Shown: positions 17,429 to 25,366 of the stretch, in pieces
Position numbering within the stretch: position 1 is the stretch's first letter
Layout: every line of letters begins with the position of its first letter
Assembly (NCBI RefSeq): GCF_001293525.1
Contig: NZ_BBYR01000012.1
Location: 1 to 64,000, forward strand
From: Pseudideonella sakaiensis
Lineage (GTDB): Bacteria; Pseudomonadota; Gammaproteobacteria; Burkholderiales; Burkholderiaceae_C
DNA: 64,000 nucleotides
Reading direction: 5' to 3'
The notes under the pieces: model-generated
The model's input: the letters and a program-made list of their open reading frames with translations, nothing else
Told to the model about the DNA's origin: nothing
Database searches by the model: none
Translations under genes and position numbers: made by a program

Positions 17429-18132
17429 TGGCCGTTCACCTCGCGCACCACGGCTGGCAGCTCGCCGGGCAGGCCCAGCGACAGCCAGCGCCCGGCATCG
17501 TGGTTGAGCGTGATGGTGCGGGCGCGCACCCTGGCCGGATCGATGCCCGCCTGGGTGGCCCACTGCCGGATGCGCGCGTCGTCCTGACGGCTGCCGACCA
17601 TGTAGAGGTCGAAGGCCGTGCCAGCCGCCTGCAACTGCTGCACGCGCTGCGCGCACGGTGCGCAGTCGGCCTTGACGAAGACGGCCAGGCGCCCGGAGCC
17701 GGTGTTGCCGGCACCCTGCGCCTTGGCGCCGGGCAGGCTCACGCGCGGCTCGCCGGGAAACAGGCGCTGCCACGCCGCGTCGTAGGCCCGCTGGTAGGCC
17801 AGCGTCTTGCCGACGCGCCGGGCCTCGGCCTGCACCTGCAGCTCGGCGTAGCGCCTGCGCTCCTCCTCGCTGCGGGCCTCGATGCCCAGCGTCGTGAGCG
17901 GATCGAGCTGGGGCGAATAGACCCCGAGCGGCCCCTGCATCAGTTGCCGGTAACGCGCCCACTCCTCGGAGCGAAGCCCCCACTCCCGCGCCTGCCTCTC
18001 GTCGAGCGCGGCATCAGCGCCCGGCTGCACTTGAGCGGGCACCATGCGCGAGTTCGTCACCGGGGCCGGTTGGGCGGATGCGCCGAAAGTGGCGAACAGG
18101 ACGACGGCAGCGAGCAACGGCCGCAGGTTCAT
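17413..18132 (-). CDS. TIGR03759 (PFL_4693) ICE protein
   Basis: A 239-residue exported protein with a cleavable signal (residues 1-20, ending ASA). The middle region WGLRSEEWARYRQLMQGPLG is the conserved core of the TIGR03759 family. The C-terminal half reads VFVKADCAPCAQRVQQLQ, a CxxC in a thioredoxin-like context, and could act in disulfide handling of pilus or channel proteins in the periplasm. That function is inferred. It lies ten bases downstream of the coiled-coil protein and overlaps the transglycosylase gene. Confidence 0.87.
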   Translation of the reverse strand: MNLRPLLAAVVLFATFGASAQPAPVTNSRMVPAQVQPGADAALDERQAREWGLRSEEWARYRQLMQGPLGVYSPQLDPLTTLGIEARSEEERRRYAELQVQAEARRVGKTLAYQRAYDAAWQRLFPGEPRVSLPGAKAQGAGNTGSGRLAVFVKADCAPCAQRVQQLQAAGTAFDLYMVGSRQDDARIRQWATQAGIDPARVRARTITLNHDAGRWLSLGLPGELPAVVREVNGQWQRQ

Positions 18133-18141
18133 GGCGACCTC

Positions 18142-18789
18142 CTACGGCACCGCAACGCGCTGCGTCTGGCCGTTCACCTGGAACACGCCCGCCTGCGCCT
18201 CGATCGACTGCAGTTGCCAGCCGCCCTCGGCATCGCCCTCGCGCAGCAGCCGGGCGCCCGCGAGCGAGCCCGCGGCGGTGGAGGTGATCGACAGAAAGCG
18301 CTCGCCTCCACGCAGCTCCATGCCGAGCACCCGGAACGGCGGCTCCGGCACCTTGGGCTTCGTCGCAACCGGAGCGCGCGGGCGAGAGGCGGATGCCACC
18401 TGCCTGGTCTTCTCCAGGCGGGTTTCGATTCCGTTCACGCGCGCTTGCAGCGTCTGCAGGTCGATGGCCAGGGCCCTCGCCTCATCGGCCTCTTCGAGGC
18501 GCGTCATCCGTTCGTCCAGCGCCTGCCGCGCGTTGGCGAATTCGGCCTGGCTGATCGGCGCCGGCCGGCGCTTGTCCGCATCGACCTGTCGTTCGAGATC
18601 GGCCACGCGCAGGCCCAGCGCATTGACCTGCGCATCCTGTGCGCTGCTCTGGGTCTGTTCGGCGAGCCGCGACAGGCCGACGCTGTTGATGAGTGCCACG
18701 GCACTGATGAGCAGCAGCCAGAAGGCCGCGGCGATCTTGAGCCAGCGCGTGCGGGAATCGCGCTCGGATGGCGCTTGGGGAAGGGTCAT
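18142..18789 (-). CDS. Bitopic coiled-coil ICE protein, unknown function
   Basis: A 215-residue protein I recognise only as a usual neighbour of pilL in this ICE family. It has one membrane helix at about residues 19-36, a periplasmic coiled coil (about residues 45-125, rich in Leu, Glu, Arg and Gln at heptad-like spacing), a Pro/Lys linker, and a small C-terminal beta domain (FRVLGMELRGGERFL onward). The plan resembles PilP/GspC-like alignment proteins, so it may connect the inner-membrane platform of the conjugative pilus to outer components. It overlaps the pilL stop by four bases. Confidence 0.7.
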   Translation of the reverse strand: MTLPQAPSERDSRTRWLKIAAAFWLLLISAVALINSVGLSRLAEQTQSSAQDAQVNALGLRVADLERQVDADKRRPAPISQAEFANARQALDERMTRLEEADEARALAIDLQTLQARVNGIETRLEKTRQVASASRPRAPVATKPKVPEPPFRVLGMELRGGERFLSITSTAAGSLAGARLLREGDAEGGWQLQSIEAQAGVFQVNGQTQRVAVP

Positions 18790-19355
18790 GGCTGCATCTC
18801 CTCGGGCCGGTCTGCGTCCGGCACGGACGTGGCGGTGCCGGGCGGGTTGGCGGAAAGGAAGGCGGGAGCACCGTGCCGGCTGAAGCAGACCTGGCGGGTC
18901 AAGTCATCGACCGACAGCTCCCAGGCGGGGCCGGCAAGGGTCAGCAAGGCATCACGCAGCATCAGCGGACCCAGGCGCAGGTGTGCGGCGGGCAGCGGCA
19001 GCGCGTAGAGCGCGGCGGCCTCGGCCGCATCGCAGAGCCGATAGCCGGAGCGCAGCAACACATGGCGCATGGCATCGCCCACGCTGGCATCGAGCATGGG
19101 CGGAATAGAGACCTCCACCGCCTGCTGCAAGAGATCACGCTGCGCAGGTTCCGGCACCAGCTCGACCAGCGTGTAGCGGCCGTAGCGGGCCACCGGAACG
19201 AAATCCGGCTCCGGCGCGACGGCGGTCGGCGATGCGGCCGGAACCGCTGGCGCAGACGGCGCGGCGGTCGTGGCGCAGCCGGCGGCCAACAGGCTGCCGG
19301 CAAGCAAGCCAGCGGCGAGGGCCAGGCGGTGAACAGCGCGGATGGATGGTTGCAT
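18786..19355 (-). CDS. pilL: PilL-like ICE type IV pilus lipoprotein (TIGR03748)
   Basis: A 189-residue outer-membrane lipoprotein candidate. The signal ends LLAAGC, a lipobox with Cys at about residue 27, after which the mature part begins. The conserved domain runs from about residue 55 (YGRYTLVELVPEPAQRDLLQ) through LRSGYRLCD and LTLAGPAWELSVDDLTRQVCF, the signature of the PilL N-terminal domain in PFGI-1-class elements. It probably supports secretion of the thin conjugative pilus that stabilises mating. Start 19355 is chosen over the longer frame to 19418 because it places the lipobox correctly. Two terminators separate it from the helicase upstream. Confidence 0.83.
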   Translation of the reverse strand: MQPSIRAVHRLALAAGLLAGSLLAAGCATTAAPSAPAVPAASPTAVAPEPDFVPVARYGRYTLVELVPEPAQRDLLQQAVEVSIPPMLDASVGDAMRHVLLRSGYRLCDAAEAAALYALPLPAAHLRLGPLMLRDALLTLAGPAWELSVDDLTRQVCFSRHGAPAFLSANPPGTATSVPDADRPEEMQP

Positions 19356-19486
19356 GGAGGGCGCTTCCCTGGAGCACGGAGCGCTCACCATCGCCGCCGC
19401 TTGGCCTGCGGGCAGCAAACAAAACGCACTGACGCCCGCCCGAATACATGGCGGGCGGCGCCATGGACTGTCTCATACGGCCAAGA

Positions 19487-19542
19487 AAAACGGCCCCGAA
19501 GGGCCGTGGAAAGAAGCCGGCGACCCCGAGGGGCCGCCGGCA
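19487..19542 (-). terminator. Tandem rho-independent terminators after the helicase
   Basis: Reading the minus strand after the helicase stop, a hairpin with arms GCCGGCGGCCCC/GGGGTCGCCGGC (19517-19542) is followed by TTCTTTCC. A second hairpin ACGGCCC-TTC-GGGCCGT runs into TTTTTCTT. Both have the stem-loop plus T-run form of intrinsic terminators. They end the third accessory transcription unit and isolate pilL. Confidence 0.8.
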
Positions 19543-19554
19543 TGAGCACATGGA

Positions 19555-21828
19555 TCAGACCGTGACAAGCTGCCGTGCCAGTGCCACCTCCACCGAGTCG
19601 CCGTCCTGGTTCAGGACATCGAGTCCGGACTCGGGCACGTCGCCCGACGTGCTCTGCGACACCATGATCTTCCGGGCCATCAACCCCAGGCAGGTCATCT
19701 GCGAGGAGTTGGCGTAGCCGAGGTAGATCACGCGCACCGGCTGCTTCTGGCCGATGCGCCATGAGCGCCGGGCGGCCTGCTGCAGCGAATACACGTTGTA
19801 GCCCGACTGGAGGAACACGATGGTCGGGAACTCCAGCAGGTCCAGGCCGGTTTTCACCAGCTCGGGATTGGTGATGAGCACGTCAATGCCACGGTCCAAC
19901 TGCTCGGCAATCCAGTCTTCCCGGCGGGAGGCATCCACGCTCGCGCGCAGCACCGCCACCTTGAAGCCTTCCTGCTCCAGCAGCACCTTCAAACGCGACG
20001 TGGTGTCGCGCGTGCCGGTGTAGACCGAATAGACCAGGGTCTTGCGACCTTCTGCCTTCTCCTGCTTGCAGATCTCGATCAGCTCGCGTTCCTTGGGCAT
20101 CACCTCCAGCTCGTTGAACTGAGCCGGCACGAACGCCAAGGTGTTGCGCGTGCGCGGATGCACCACCGTCTCCGACCGGAAGCAGCAATCCGGCCAGGCC
20201 AGCAGCACGTTGAGGACCACACCGAGCAGCGTCGTGTCGCGCTTCGCCAAGGCCTGCTTCAGCTCCTGGGTCAGCCGACCCGCCAGTTCGCGGTAGGCCG
20301 CGGCCTGCGCCGTGTCCATCGCGACTTCGCGGAACTCCTCGTCGTAGGGCGGCAGCACGTTGCCGCCGATGTCCTTCAGCTTGAGGAAGACCGTGAACGG
20401 CAGGACGCAACGCAGTACGCCCTTGGGACCGAAGCCCGGCGCCTTGACCGTGCGCACCGATACCTTGGTGCCCTTGGCCGTCTTGTGCGCCGTGCCGGTG
20501 CTCTCGGAATAGATGTCCTTGAGCACGCCGTGATCGCGCATGAACGCCATCGCGGCCGACGTCATGCTGCCGCTCTTCGTCGGCCGGTAGCCGTCTTCGA
20601 TCATCCGCCCCGGCAGGGCTCGGAACAGCAGGTGGAACAGGTCGTCGCCGTAGCCGCCCATCAGTGTGCCGGTGAGCAGCAGCGTCTTGCGCGCCTTGGC
20701 CGCCAACACCCCCATGGCCTGGCCCTGAGCGGAGCCGCCGTTCTTGTACTCGTGCGCCTCGTCGGCGATGAGCAGGTCGAACGTGCCTTGGGGAAGCTGC
20801 CTCTTGATGAACTCGGACGGCTGGTAGCCGCCCTCGCCGAAGCCGAACTCCATGTTGGCCATCGCACGTTCCATGCGATGGGCTTGCCGGTCCGAGAAGA
20901 CCAGCTCGCCGTTGCCATCCATCAGGTTGATGAACTCGTGGATGTTGTCCCCGAGCATCAATGCGAGGAAGGCGTCACCGAACTTCTGCATCAGCTTCTG
21001 CGCAGTCACTTCACCAATGGTTGGAATACGCTTCAGTGCCTTGAGCACGGTCGAGGACTGGTCGCTGGCGGACAGGCCTCTGGGACGGATCAACGACCAC
21101 AGCGGTGCACGGCAGTGGCTGCACTTGCGGCGGGACTCCTCGGCTTCCAGCTCGACCGGGTTGATCGGCTCGCCGTCGAGGTCGGTGATGACATGCCCGC
21201 AATCCGGGCAGGCCCCCACGTCGCCGTGAGGCGTGCGCCGCCGAACGAAGACAGGCTTCCAGTGGAACCCCATCCGCATCCGCACGCGGCCCAGGACGAA
21301 GAACTCCTGGCCCTGCGCCGGCACGCCCAACTGCTCACGCAGTTTCAGCAGCTTGACCAGCGTGTCCGGGCCGTTGAGCACCCAAACCTTGGCCCCGGCC
21401 ACCGTCTCCTGGATTTCGCGCCGCCACTTGTAGACCAAGTGGGGTGGCGAGAGCACCAGGGTGCGGCGGTAGCCTTCGGCGTTGAGCACGGCGGCGGTGG
21501 CAATACCCACCGTCGTCTTGCCGCAGCCCATCTCGCCATTGACGATCGCGGCGCGTTCGCCGCGATCGACCAACAGCTCGGTGACAGCGTGGACCACATC
21601 GGCTTGCGCCGGGAACAGCTTGCGCTTGAGCGCGGCGAGGATCAGTTGCCTATGCACCCGCACCTGGCCGGTGTAGACCGGAGGATTGGCGCGGTTGAGC
21701 GAATCGAGCAGCTCGTCGCCGAACTCGGACACGAAGTCCTGCAGGCTGAGCGTGAGGGGTGAAGCGGCCGCTTCGAGCAGGTCGCCCTGCACAGCGGTTT
21801 CGGGAACGGTTTCGAGATCGAGGGACAT
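19555..21828 (-). CDS. SNF2-like DEAD/DEAH helicase with zinc ribbon, ICE-encoded
   Basis: A 757-residue superfamily II ATPase. Walker A is VNGEMGCGKTTVGIAT (around residues 94-109) and motif II is IADEAHEYKNGG. Motif III is LLLTGTLMGG, and motif VI is QAARRSWRIGQKQPVRV, the SNF2 arginine-finger pattern. A four-cysteine zinc ribbon (CPDCGH ... CSHCRAP) is inserted between motifs Ia and II. Such helicases are standard cargo of ICEclc/PAGI-2-like elements. Their role is unknown: replication, DNA protection or anti-restriction are possible, the last suggested by the adenine methyltransferase in the same unit. Start at 21828, with GGAG eight bases upstream, downstream of a long hairpin leader. 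Confidence 0.85.
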   Translation of the reverse strand: MSLDLETVPETAVQGDLLEAAASPLTLSLQDFVSEFGDELLDSLNRANPPVYTGQVRVHRQLILAALKRKLFPAQADVVHAVTELLVDRGERAAIVNGEMGCGKTTVGIATAAVLNAEGYRRTLVLSPPHLVYKWRREIQETVAGAKVWVLNGPDTLVKLLKLREQLGVPAQGQEFFVLGRVRMRMGFHWKPVFVRRRTPHGDVGACPDCGHVITDLDGEPINPVELEAEESRRKCSHCRAPLWSLIRPRGLSASDQSSTVLKALKRIPTIGEVTAQKLMQKFGDAFLALMLGDNIHEFINLMDGNGELVFSDRQAHRMERAMANMEFGFGEGGYQPSEFIKRQLPQGTFDLLIADEAHEYKNGGSAQGQAMGVLAAKARKTLLLTGTLMGGYGDDLFHLLFRALPGRMIEDGYRPTKSGSMTSAAMAFMRDHGVLKDIYSESTGTAHKTAKGTKVSVRTVKAPGFGPKGVLRCVLPFTVFLKLKDIGGNVLPPYDEEFREVAMDTAQAAAYRELAGRLTQELKQALAKRDTTLLGVVLNVLLAWPDCCFRSETVVHPRTRNTLAFVPAQFNELEVMPKERELIEICKQEKAEGRKTLVYSVYTGTRDTTSRLKVLLEQEGFKVAVLRASVDASRREDWIAEQLDRGIDVLITNPELVKTGLDLLEFPTIVFLQSGYNVYSLQQAARRSWRIGQKQPVRVIYLGYANSSQMTCLGLMARKIMVSQSTSGDVPESGLDVLNQDGDSVEVALARQLVTV

Positions 21829-21847
21829 GGTGATGCTCCAAAGCAAT

Positions 21848-21892
21848 GGGGCATGCACCTCCCCCACGGGGCGGTGACATGCCCCTGGGTGG
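21848..21892 (-). promoter_or_regulatory. Hairpin leader before the helicase gene
   Basis: On the minus strand a CCACCC tag is followed by a nested hairpin: outer arms GGGGCATG/CATGCCCC, then CACC/GGTG, then CCCC/GGGG around a short loop. It lies about 20 bases before the start codon, between the tag and the ribosome-binding site. It is one of about ten such leaders in this region. Confidence 0.6.
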
Positions 21893-21927
21893 GAAGAAAG
21901 AAGCGGCGCGAGGCCGCTGGATGCGGA

Positions 21928-22233
21928 TCAGTATTCGCTGGGCAGCAGCACTGTGGTGACGCTGCGATCCCATTCGGTGATGATCCAGAGCTTCAGGTCG
22001 CGCGTGACCTGGTAGGACGAGAACAGACGATCCTCGCCGGACTTCAGCGCGGCGTCGTTCTGCCGCCGATCGCTGTCGCTCAGGTCGCCCCATTCGCCAT
22101 GAAGATGGCGGCGCAGGTACGGCGTGGGGTTGAGCCGGCCCTGTCGGACCAGCTCGTCGACGCCGGCGGTCATGACCACCTGCCCGGGCGAAAAGCGTGC
22201 TTGTGACGCGAGGTTGAGGACTGCGAGTGCCAT
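21928..22233 (-). CDS. Conserved ICE protein of unknown function, 101 aa
   Basis: A small soluble protein with no domain I can name, but familiar as part of this gene order in PAGI-2-like elements. Visible features are a SPGQVVMTAGVDELV segment, a basic LRRHLHGEWGDLSDSD stretch and a beta-rich C-terminus ending DRSVTTVLLPSEY. The sequence looks like a compact globular domain without signal or membrane helix. Start 22233 is set by an AGAAGGAG ribosome-binding site; the frame is open a little further upstream. It sits between the helicase and the methyltransferase, with its own hairpin leader. Confidence 0.75.
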   Translation of the reverse strand: MALAVLNLASQARFSPGQVVMTAGVDELVRQGRLNPTPYLRRHLHGEWGDLSDSDRRQNDAALKSGEDRLFSSYQVTRDLKLWIITEWDRSVTTVLLPSEY

Positions 22234-22256
22234 GGTGGTATCTCCTTCTGGAAGAA

Positions 22257-22300
22257 GGGGCCACGGCACCCCATCGGGGCAACGTGACCCCGGTGGGTGG
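22257..22300 (-). promoter_or_regulatory. Hairpin leader before the 101-aa gene
   Basis: On the minus strand the CCACCC tag is followed by GGGGTCACG ... CGTGGCCCC outer arms and an inner CCCC-GAT-GGGG hairpin, about 24 bases before the start codon. Base identities differ from the helicase leader, but the architecture is the same. Confidence 0.6.
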
Positions 22301-22334
22301 ATGAAAGCGACGGCGAACCGTCAGGGAACAGCGA

Positions 22335-23444
22335 TCAGCGGATGGTCAGCACTTCGCCCCACGTGGGCGAGCCCAGCGTCAAGTCCCATGCACGAATGAC
22401 CGGCACGAACTTGTCGGTGAGGATGCGCGTCTCGGCCACGGAGCCGTCGTCGCGTTCGGTGTACTCCGTCTGGAGGGTCTTCTCCTTGTGGGTATCACCT
22501 TTGACGACGAGCACGCGCCCGCTCTTGGACGTCACCACGCCGGAGATCGCGCCTGCGGCCAAGGCCAGGGCGAGATGCCAGTGCGACAAGGCCCGCGCGG
22601 GTGGACGCAGCGACTGCTGCGCGCCACCCAGGTGCGTATCGAGCGCCGGCCAGAGTCCTTGCAGCCGGCCGACTTCATCGGCGAACTGCTCGGGCTCCAT
22701 CGTCACGCGATAGAAGTGCTCCGGCTCGGCCGGGCTGGCAGGGACGGTGTACGGCAGGAACGGCCATTCGAGCGGCAGTTCCTCGGCTTCGGCGTCGCCT
22801 TGTCCGATCTGCAGCAGCAGACCGCGGGTGGCCTTGACCGAATCCGATGCCTGGTCGCGCTGACGAATCCTGCGACCGAAGATCACCACCTGCTTGAACT
22901 GCGTTTCCACCGCACGGTAGATGCGCAGGTCGGCGAAGTGGCGCGTCAGCCATCCGACCAGCTCGGCGTCGAGCACGTAGGACGGCACGATGAAGATCAG
23001 CACGCCACCGTACTGCAGCAGCGGCAGCGCGCGCTGATAGAACAGCTTTTCCAGCCGCGCACGGCCCTGGCCTTGATAGCCGATGTTGCCGTTCACGTCC
23101 TTGCTCAGGTCGCCATACGGCGGGTTCAGCCACAGCAGCCCGAATGACTGGCGCGAGATCAGCGTGTCCATCAGGTCACCGTGGATGCAGCGATCGACCA
23201 GTTGCCGTGCGTGGCGGGCACGCTCGGCGTCGTACTCGACGACGAAGGCCTGGACCTGCTCGCGCCCGAGGGCGTGGGCGGCTTCGGCAATCGCCACGCC
23301 TTCGCCGGCGCAGGGATCGAGGATGGACATGGAGCCGGGAGACGGCGCCAGTGCGGACAAGGCCCGCTCCAGCGTCGGCTCGTCGGTGGGGAAGTAGCCG
23401 TTACGGATGAAATTGCGCGCCAGGCGCGGAAACATGAGTGCCAT
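22335..23444 (-). CDS. DUF6094 class I SAM methyltransferase (N6-adenine type)
   Basis: A 369-residue methyltransferase. The SAM-binding motif I is LDPCAGEGVAIAEA (around residues 41-54), and the catalytic motif IV is WLNPPYGD (around residues 105-112), the NPPY signature of amino-methyltransferases acting on adenine. A helical FYQRALPLLQYGGVLIFIVPS core block follows. The C-terminal third, unique to the DUF6094 group, has no recognised motif. It may methylate the element's own DNA to avoid host restriction; the family has not been shown to do so. Start 23444 has an AGGAG site eight bases upstream. Its neighbours are ICE accessory genes, with the SNF2-like helicase one gene downstream. Confidence 0.85.
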   Translation of the reverse strand: MALMFPRLARNFIRNGYFPTDEPTLERALSALAPSPGSMSILDPCAGEGVAIAEAAHALGREQVQAFVVEYDAERARHARQLVDRCIHGDLMDTLISRQSFGLLWLNPPYGDLSKDVNGNIGYQGQGRARLEKLFYQRALPLLQYGGVLIFIVPSYVLDAELVGWLTRHFADLRIYRAVETQFKQVVIFGRRIRQRDQASDSVKATRGLLLQIGQGDAEAEELPLEWPFLPYTVPASPAEPEHFYRVTMEPEQFADEVGRLQGLWPALDTHLGGAQQSLRPPARALSHWHLALALAAGAISGVVTSKSGRVLVVKGDTHKEKTLQTEYTERDDGSVAETRILTDKFVPVIRAWDLTLGSPTWGEVLTIR

Positions 23445-23473
23445 GGATTTCTCCTGATGATGGATGAGGGAAG

Positions 23474-23508
23474 GCGGGCACGCGCGGCGCGCATGCCCGT
23501 GGGGATGG
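23474..23508 (-). promoter_or_regulatory. Hairpin leader before the DUF6094 gene
   Basis: On the minus strand a CCATCCCC tag variant is followed by GGGCATGCGCG and CGCGCGTGCCC arms around a two-base loop. It starts directly after the stop of the upstream gene (23510) and ends about 30 bases before the methyltransferase start. Confidence 0.55.
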
Positions 23509-23509
23509 T

Positions 23510-24160
23510 TCACGCCACACGCCGAAGCGGTGCGTTCGCGGCCAGTTCGTACTGCGTGGCGCCGAGGGTGCCGTTGCGAATCAGTTCGCCCAGCGCCTTC
23601 GTCAGCGCCGGGACATCGAGGGCCAGCCGATGGCCTTCCAGTGGCCCGAGGGCCAAGGGAAGACCGGTCAGCATCCGCCGTGTCTGCAACAGCTCCAGCA
23701 CGGTGTCGCGCCAGTGGTCGAGCAGTGGCAGCAGGCAGGTGTCCTGCACCAGCGTCCACAGCCGGTCGAGCCGGTGCGCGGAATCCCTGGGCAGAAGCGC
23801 CAGCGCGCTGGCGTTGGCCTTGTCTGGCTTCACGCAGCGACGATCGAACAGCCACACATTCGTCAGCGAACCGAACAGCGTTCGCCGATAGGCGCGGGTG
23901 ATGCGCTTTTCCAGGTTCTCGACGTTGCCGACGAAGACCGGGATGGAAGCGCCCTGCTCGGTGATGACGTGGAACTGATCCAGTCCCTGTTCATCCCGGC
24001 CGAGGGTCAGGCGGGCGAGGAACTCCTGAACGGCGGTGTCGCGCGCCCAGATCGACAGAAAGACGAGATTGCCCTGCTCGTCACCGACGCAACCGTCGGC
24101 CATGAGGTCGGGGCATTCGTCGATGCGGTACAGCGGTTTCGCGGAAGAAGGTGCAGGCAT
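23510..24160 (-). CDS. Conserved ICE protein of unknown function, 216 aa
   Basis: A soluble protein typical of this accessory region; I cannot name a domain. The N-terminal half has an SIWARDTAVQEFLARLT stretch and FVGNVENLEKRITRAYRRTL. The middle and C-terminus are helical, with many Leu and Arg (LWTLVQDTCLLPLLDHWRDT) and no signal peptide. Start 24160 lies behind an AGAGGA site; a longer frame begins at 24190 without one. It has its own hairpin leader and precedes the methyltransferase on the same transcript. Confidence 0.75.
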   Translation of the reverse strand: MPAPSSAKPLYRIDECPDLMADGCVGDEQGNLVFLSIWARDTAVQEFLARLTLGRDEQGLDQFHVITEQGASIPVFVGNVENLEKRITRAYRRTLFGSLTNVWLFDRRCVKPDKANASALALLPRDSAHRLDRLWTLVQDTCLLPLLDHWRDTVLELLQTRRMLTGLPLALGPLEGHRLALDVPALTKALGELIRNGTLGATQYELAANAPLRRVA

Positions 24161-24183
24161 GGTGATGTCCTCTTGAAAATGAA

Positions 24184-24227
24184 GGAGCAACCACAGCCCG
24201 CGGGGCCATGCTCGCCCCGGTTGGGTG
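24184..24227 (-). promoter_or_regulatory. Hairpin leader before the 216-aa gene
   Basis: On the minus strand a CACCC tag is followed by GGGGCGAGCATGGCCCC, whose ends pair, and then a second GC-rich segment, ending about 24 bases before the start codon. It is a less regular member of the leader series. Confidence 0.5.
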
Positions 24228-24244
24228 AAGGAAGATTCGTGCCG

Positions 24245-24610
24245 CTAGACGGCGCGTCCCGCGTGGAAGCGGTGAACCCGCTCGCGCCACTCGGAGCTTT
24301 GCACCGGCGCCATGTCGAGATAGCGCAGCGGACACGAGTAGTAGTACGGATGCACGGACTCATCGAGGGACTTGTAGCCCCAATCGCCGCCCGAGCTTTC
24401 CAGCAGATTGCAGCCGATGTAGCAGACGGACTCACCGGCCGCGAGGCCCATGACGCCCGCCTGCATGGCGGTGACGCGAACCACGGTCCACAGAACGTCG
24501 CCGTCCAGCGTGTGGTCGATGACTTCGCAGCAAGCGCGTTCGGACGCCTGCGGAGCGAGCAGCTCGCGGATCAACTGATCGCGCGTCTGACGAACGAAGG
24601 TCCAGCCCAT
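24245..24610 (-). CDS. DUF6927 domain protein
   Basis: A 121-residue protein starting MGWTFVRQTRDQLIREL, the conserved N-terminus I associate with DUF6927 proteins of ICEs and plasmids. The body carries CCEVIDHTLDGDVLWTV, a Gly-rich MGLAAGESVCYIGC and a C-terminal YYYSCPLRYLDMAP segment. Several cysteines (CC, C, C) could bind metal, but no clear site is seen. Function unknown. The start at 24610 is fixed by an AAGGAG site and the conserved first residues; a hairpin leader precedes it. Confidence 0.78.
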   Translation of the reverse strand: MGWTFVRQTRDQLIRELLAPQASERACCEVIDHTLDGDVLWTVVRVTAMQAGVMGLAAGESVCYIGCNLLESSGGDWGYKSLDESVHPYYYSCPLRYLDMAPVQSSEWRERVHRFHAGRAV

Positions 24611-24631
24611 GAGGGTCTCCTTGAAGAAAAG

Positions 24632-24671
24632 GCCGGAGCCCTCCCCGTCGGGGGAGAACCCCGGCGGGTGG
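24632..24671 (-). promoter_or_regulatory. Hairpin leader before the DUF6927 gene
   Basis: On the minus strand a CCACCC tag is followed by GCCGGGGTTCTCCCC, loop CGAC, GGGGAGGGCTCCGGC, an almost continuous long hairpin ending about 20 bases before the start codon. Confidence 0.6.
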
Positions 24672-24699
24672 CGGAATGCCGCGCAAGGCGGCGGATGGA

Positions 24700-25311
24700 T
24701 CAGGCAGCTTGGAGGTGCCAGTCCTGGGACAGCGGAGCGAACTCGTAGCCCAGCTTGTCGAGACGGTCGCGCTGCTGACGCAGCACACGACGATCCACGG
24801 TCGCATCGAGCTTTACGGTCTCGCCCAGGGGCCACAAGGCACCGAACAGCGCCGCGTCGTCTGCCTCGGCCGAGGCCGCAGCGGACACGGGAGCCGGTTC
24901 GCTGCCGAACGGCGTGGTATCGACCAGGGGATCGCGCGGACTGCGCGGCTTCGCCTTCGGCTTGGCCGGGGGCGTTGCCGGCGCGGGCGCCTGCGCTTCC
25001 TCGTCGATTGGATCGACTTCCTGCGGACTCAGCCGGCGGGCTTCGTCGCGGCTCAGGGCGTCGATGTTGGACAGGGTCATCCCGCCCAGATGGGCGCGGA
25101 TCTCGATGACCATGCGGCCGTTGGCGTTGTACGTGGAGGGGCGAATCTCGACGATGACGAAATCACCGTCGTACTTGCCCTCGCGGTACTGATCGAGTTC
25201 GGCGTTCTTCACGACGAACTCGCCGATCGAGGTCGCCAGGCGGCCGACGTTGAAGTCGCCGTTCCTGCCGTGGATGGTCTTGATGGCCAGTTGGCCGGGA
25301 ATGGTGATCAT
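24700..25311 (-). CDS. DUF3275 family ICE protein
   Basis: A 203-residue protein with a compact N-terminal domain (residues 1-80: MITIPGQLAIKTIHGRNGDF ... VIVEIRPSTYNANGRMVIEI) that defines DUF3275. A Pro/Ala/Lys-rich linker (about 105-125) and a C-terminal helical tail follow. The OB-like beta-rich start, and constant linkage to the DUF3577 replication-associated protein, hint at nucleic-acid binding; this is inference. It follows the DUF3577 gene by 55 bases on the same transcript. Only a short hairpin (AGCCCCATCCCCGGGGCC) stands in the gap instead of the full tagged leader. Confidence 0.85.
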   Translation of the reverse strand: MITIPGQLAIKTIHGRNGDFNVGRLATSIGEFVVKNAELDQYREGKYDGDFVIVEIRPSTYNANGRMVIEIRAHLGGMTLSNIDALSRDEARRLSPQEVDPIDEEAQAPAPATPPAKPKAKPRSPRDPLVDTTPFGSEPAPVSAAASAEADDAALFGALWPLGETVKLDATVDRRVLRQQRDRLDKLGYEFAPLSQDWHLQAA

Positions 25312-25341
25312 GAAGGTCTCCTGCGGACGAAGAGAAGACAA

Positions 25342-25359
25342 GGCCCCGGGGATGGGGCT
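25342..25359 (-). promoter_or_regulatory. Short hairpin before the DUF3275 gene
   Basis: A compact GC-rich hairpin in the 55-base gap between the DUF3577 and DUF3275 genes. It lacks the CCACCC tag, so it is either a reduced leader or a simple intercistronic stem. Confidence 0.4.
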
Positions 25360-25366
25360 TTGCGGA

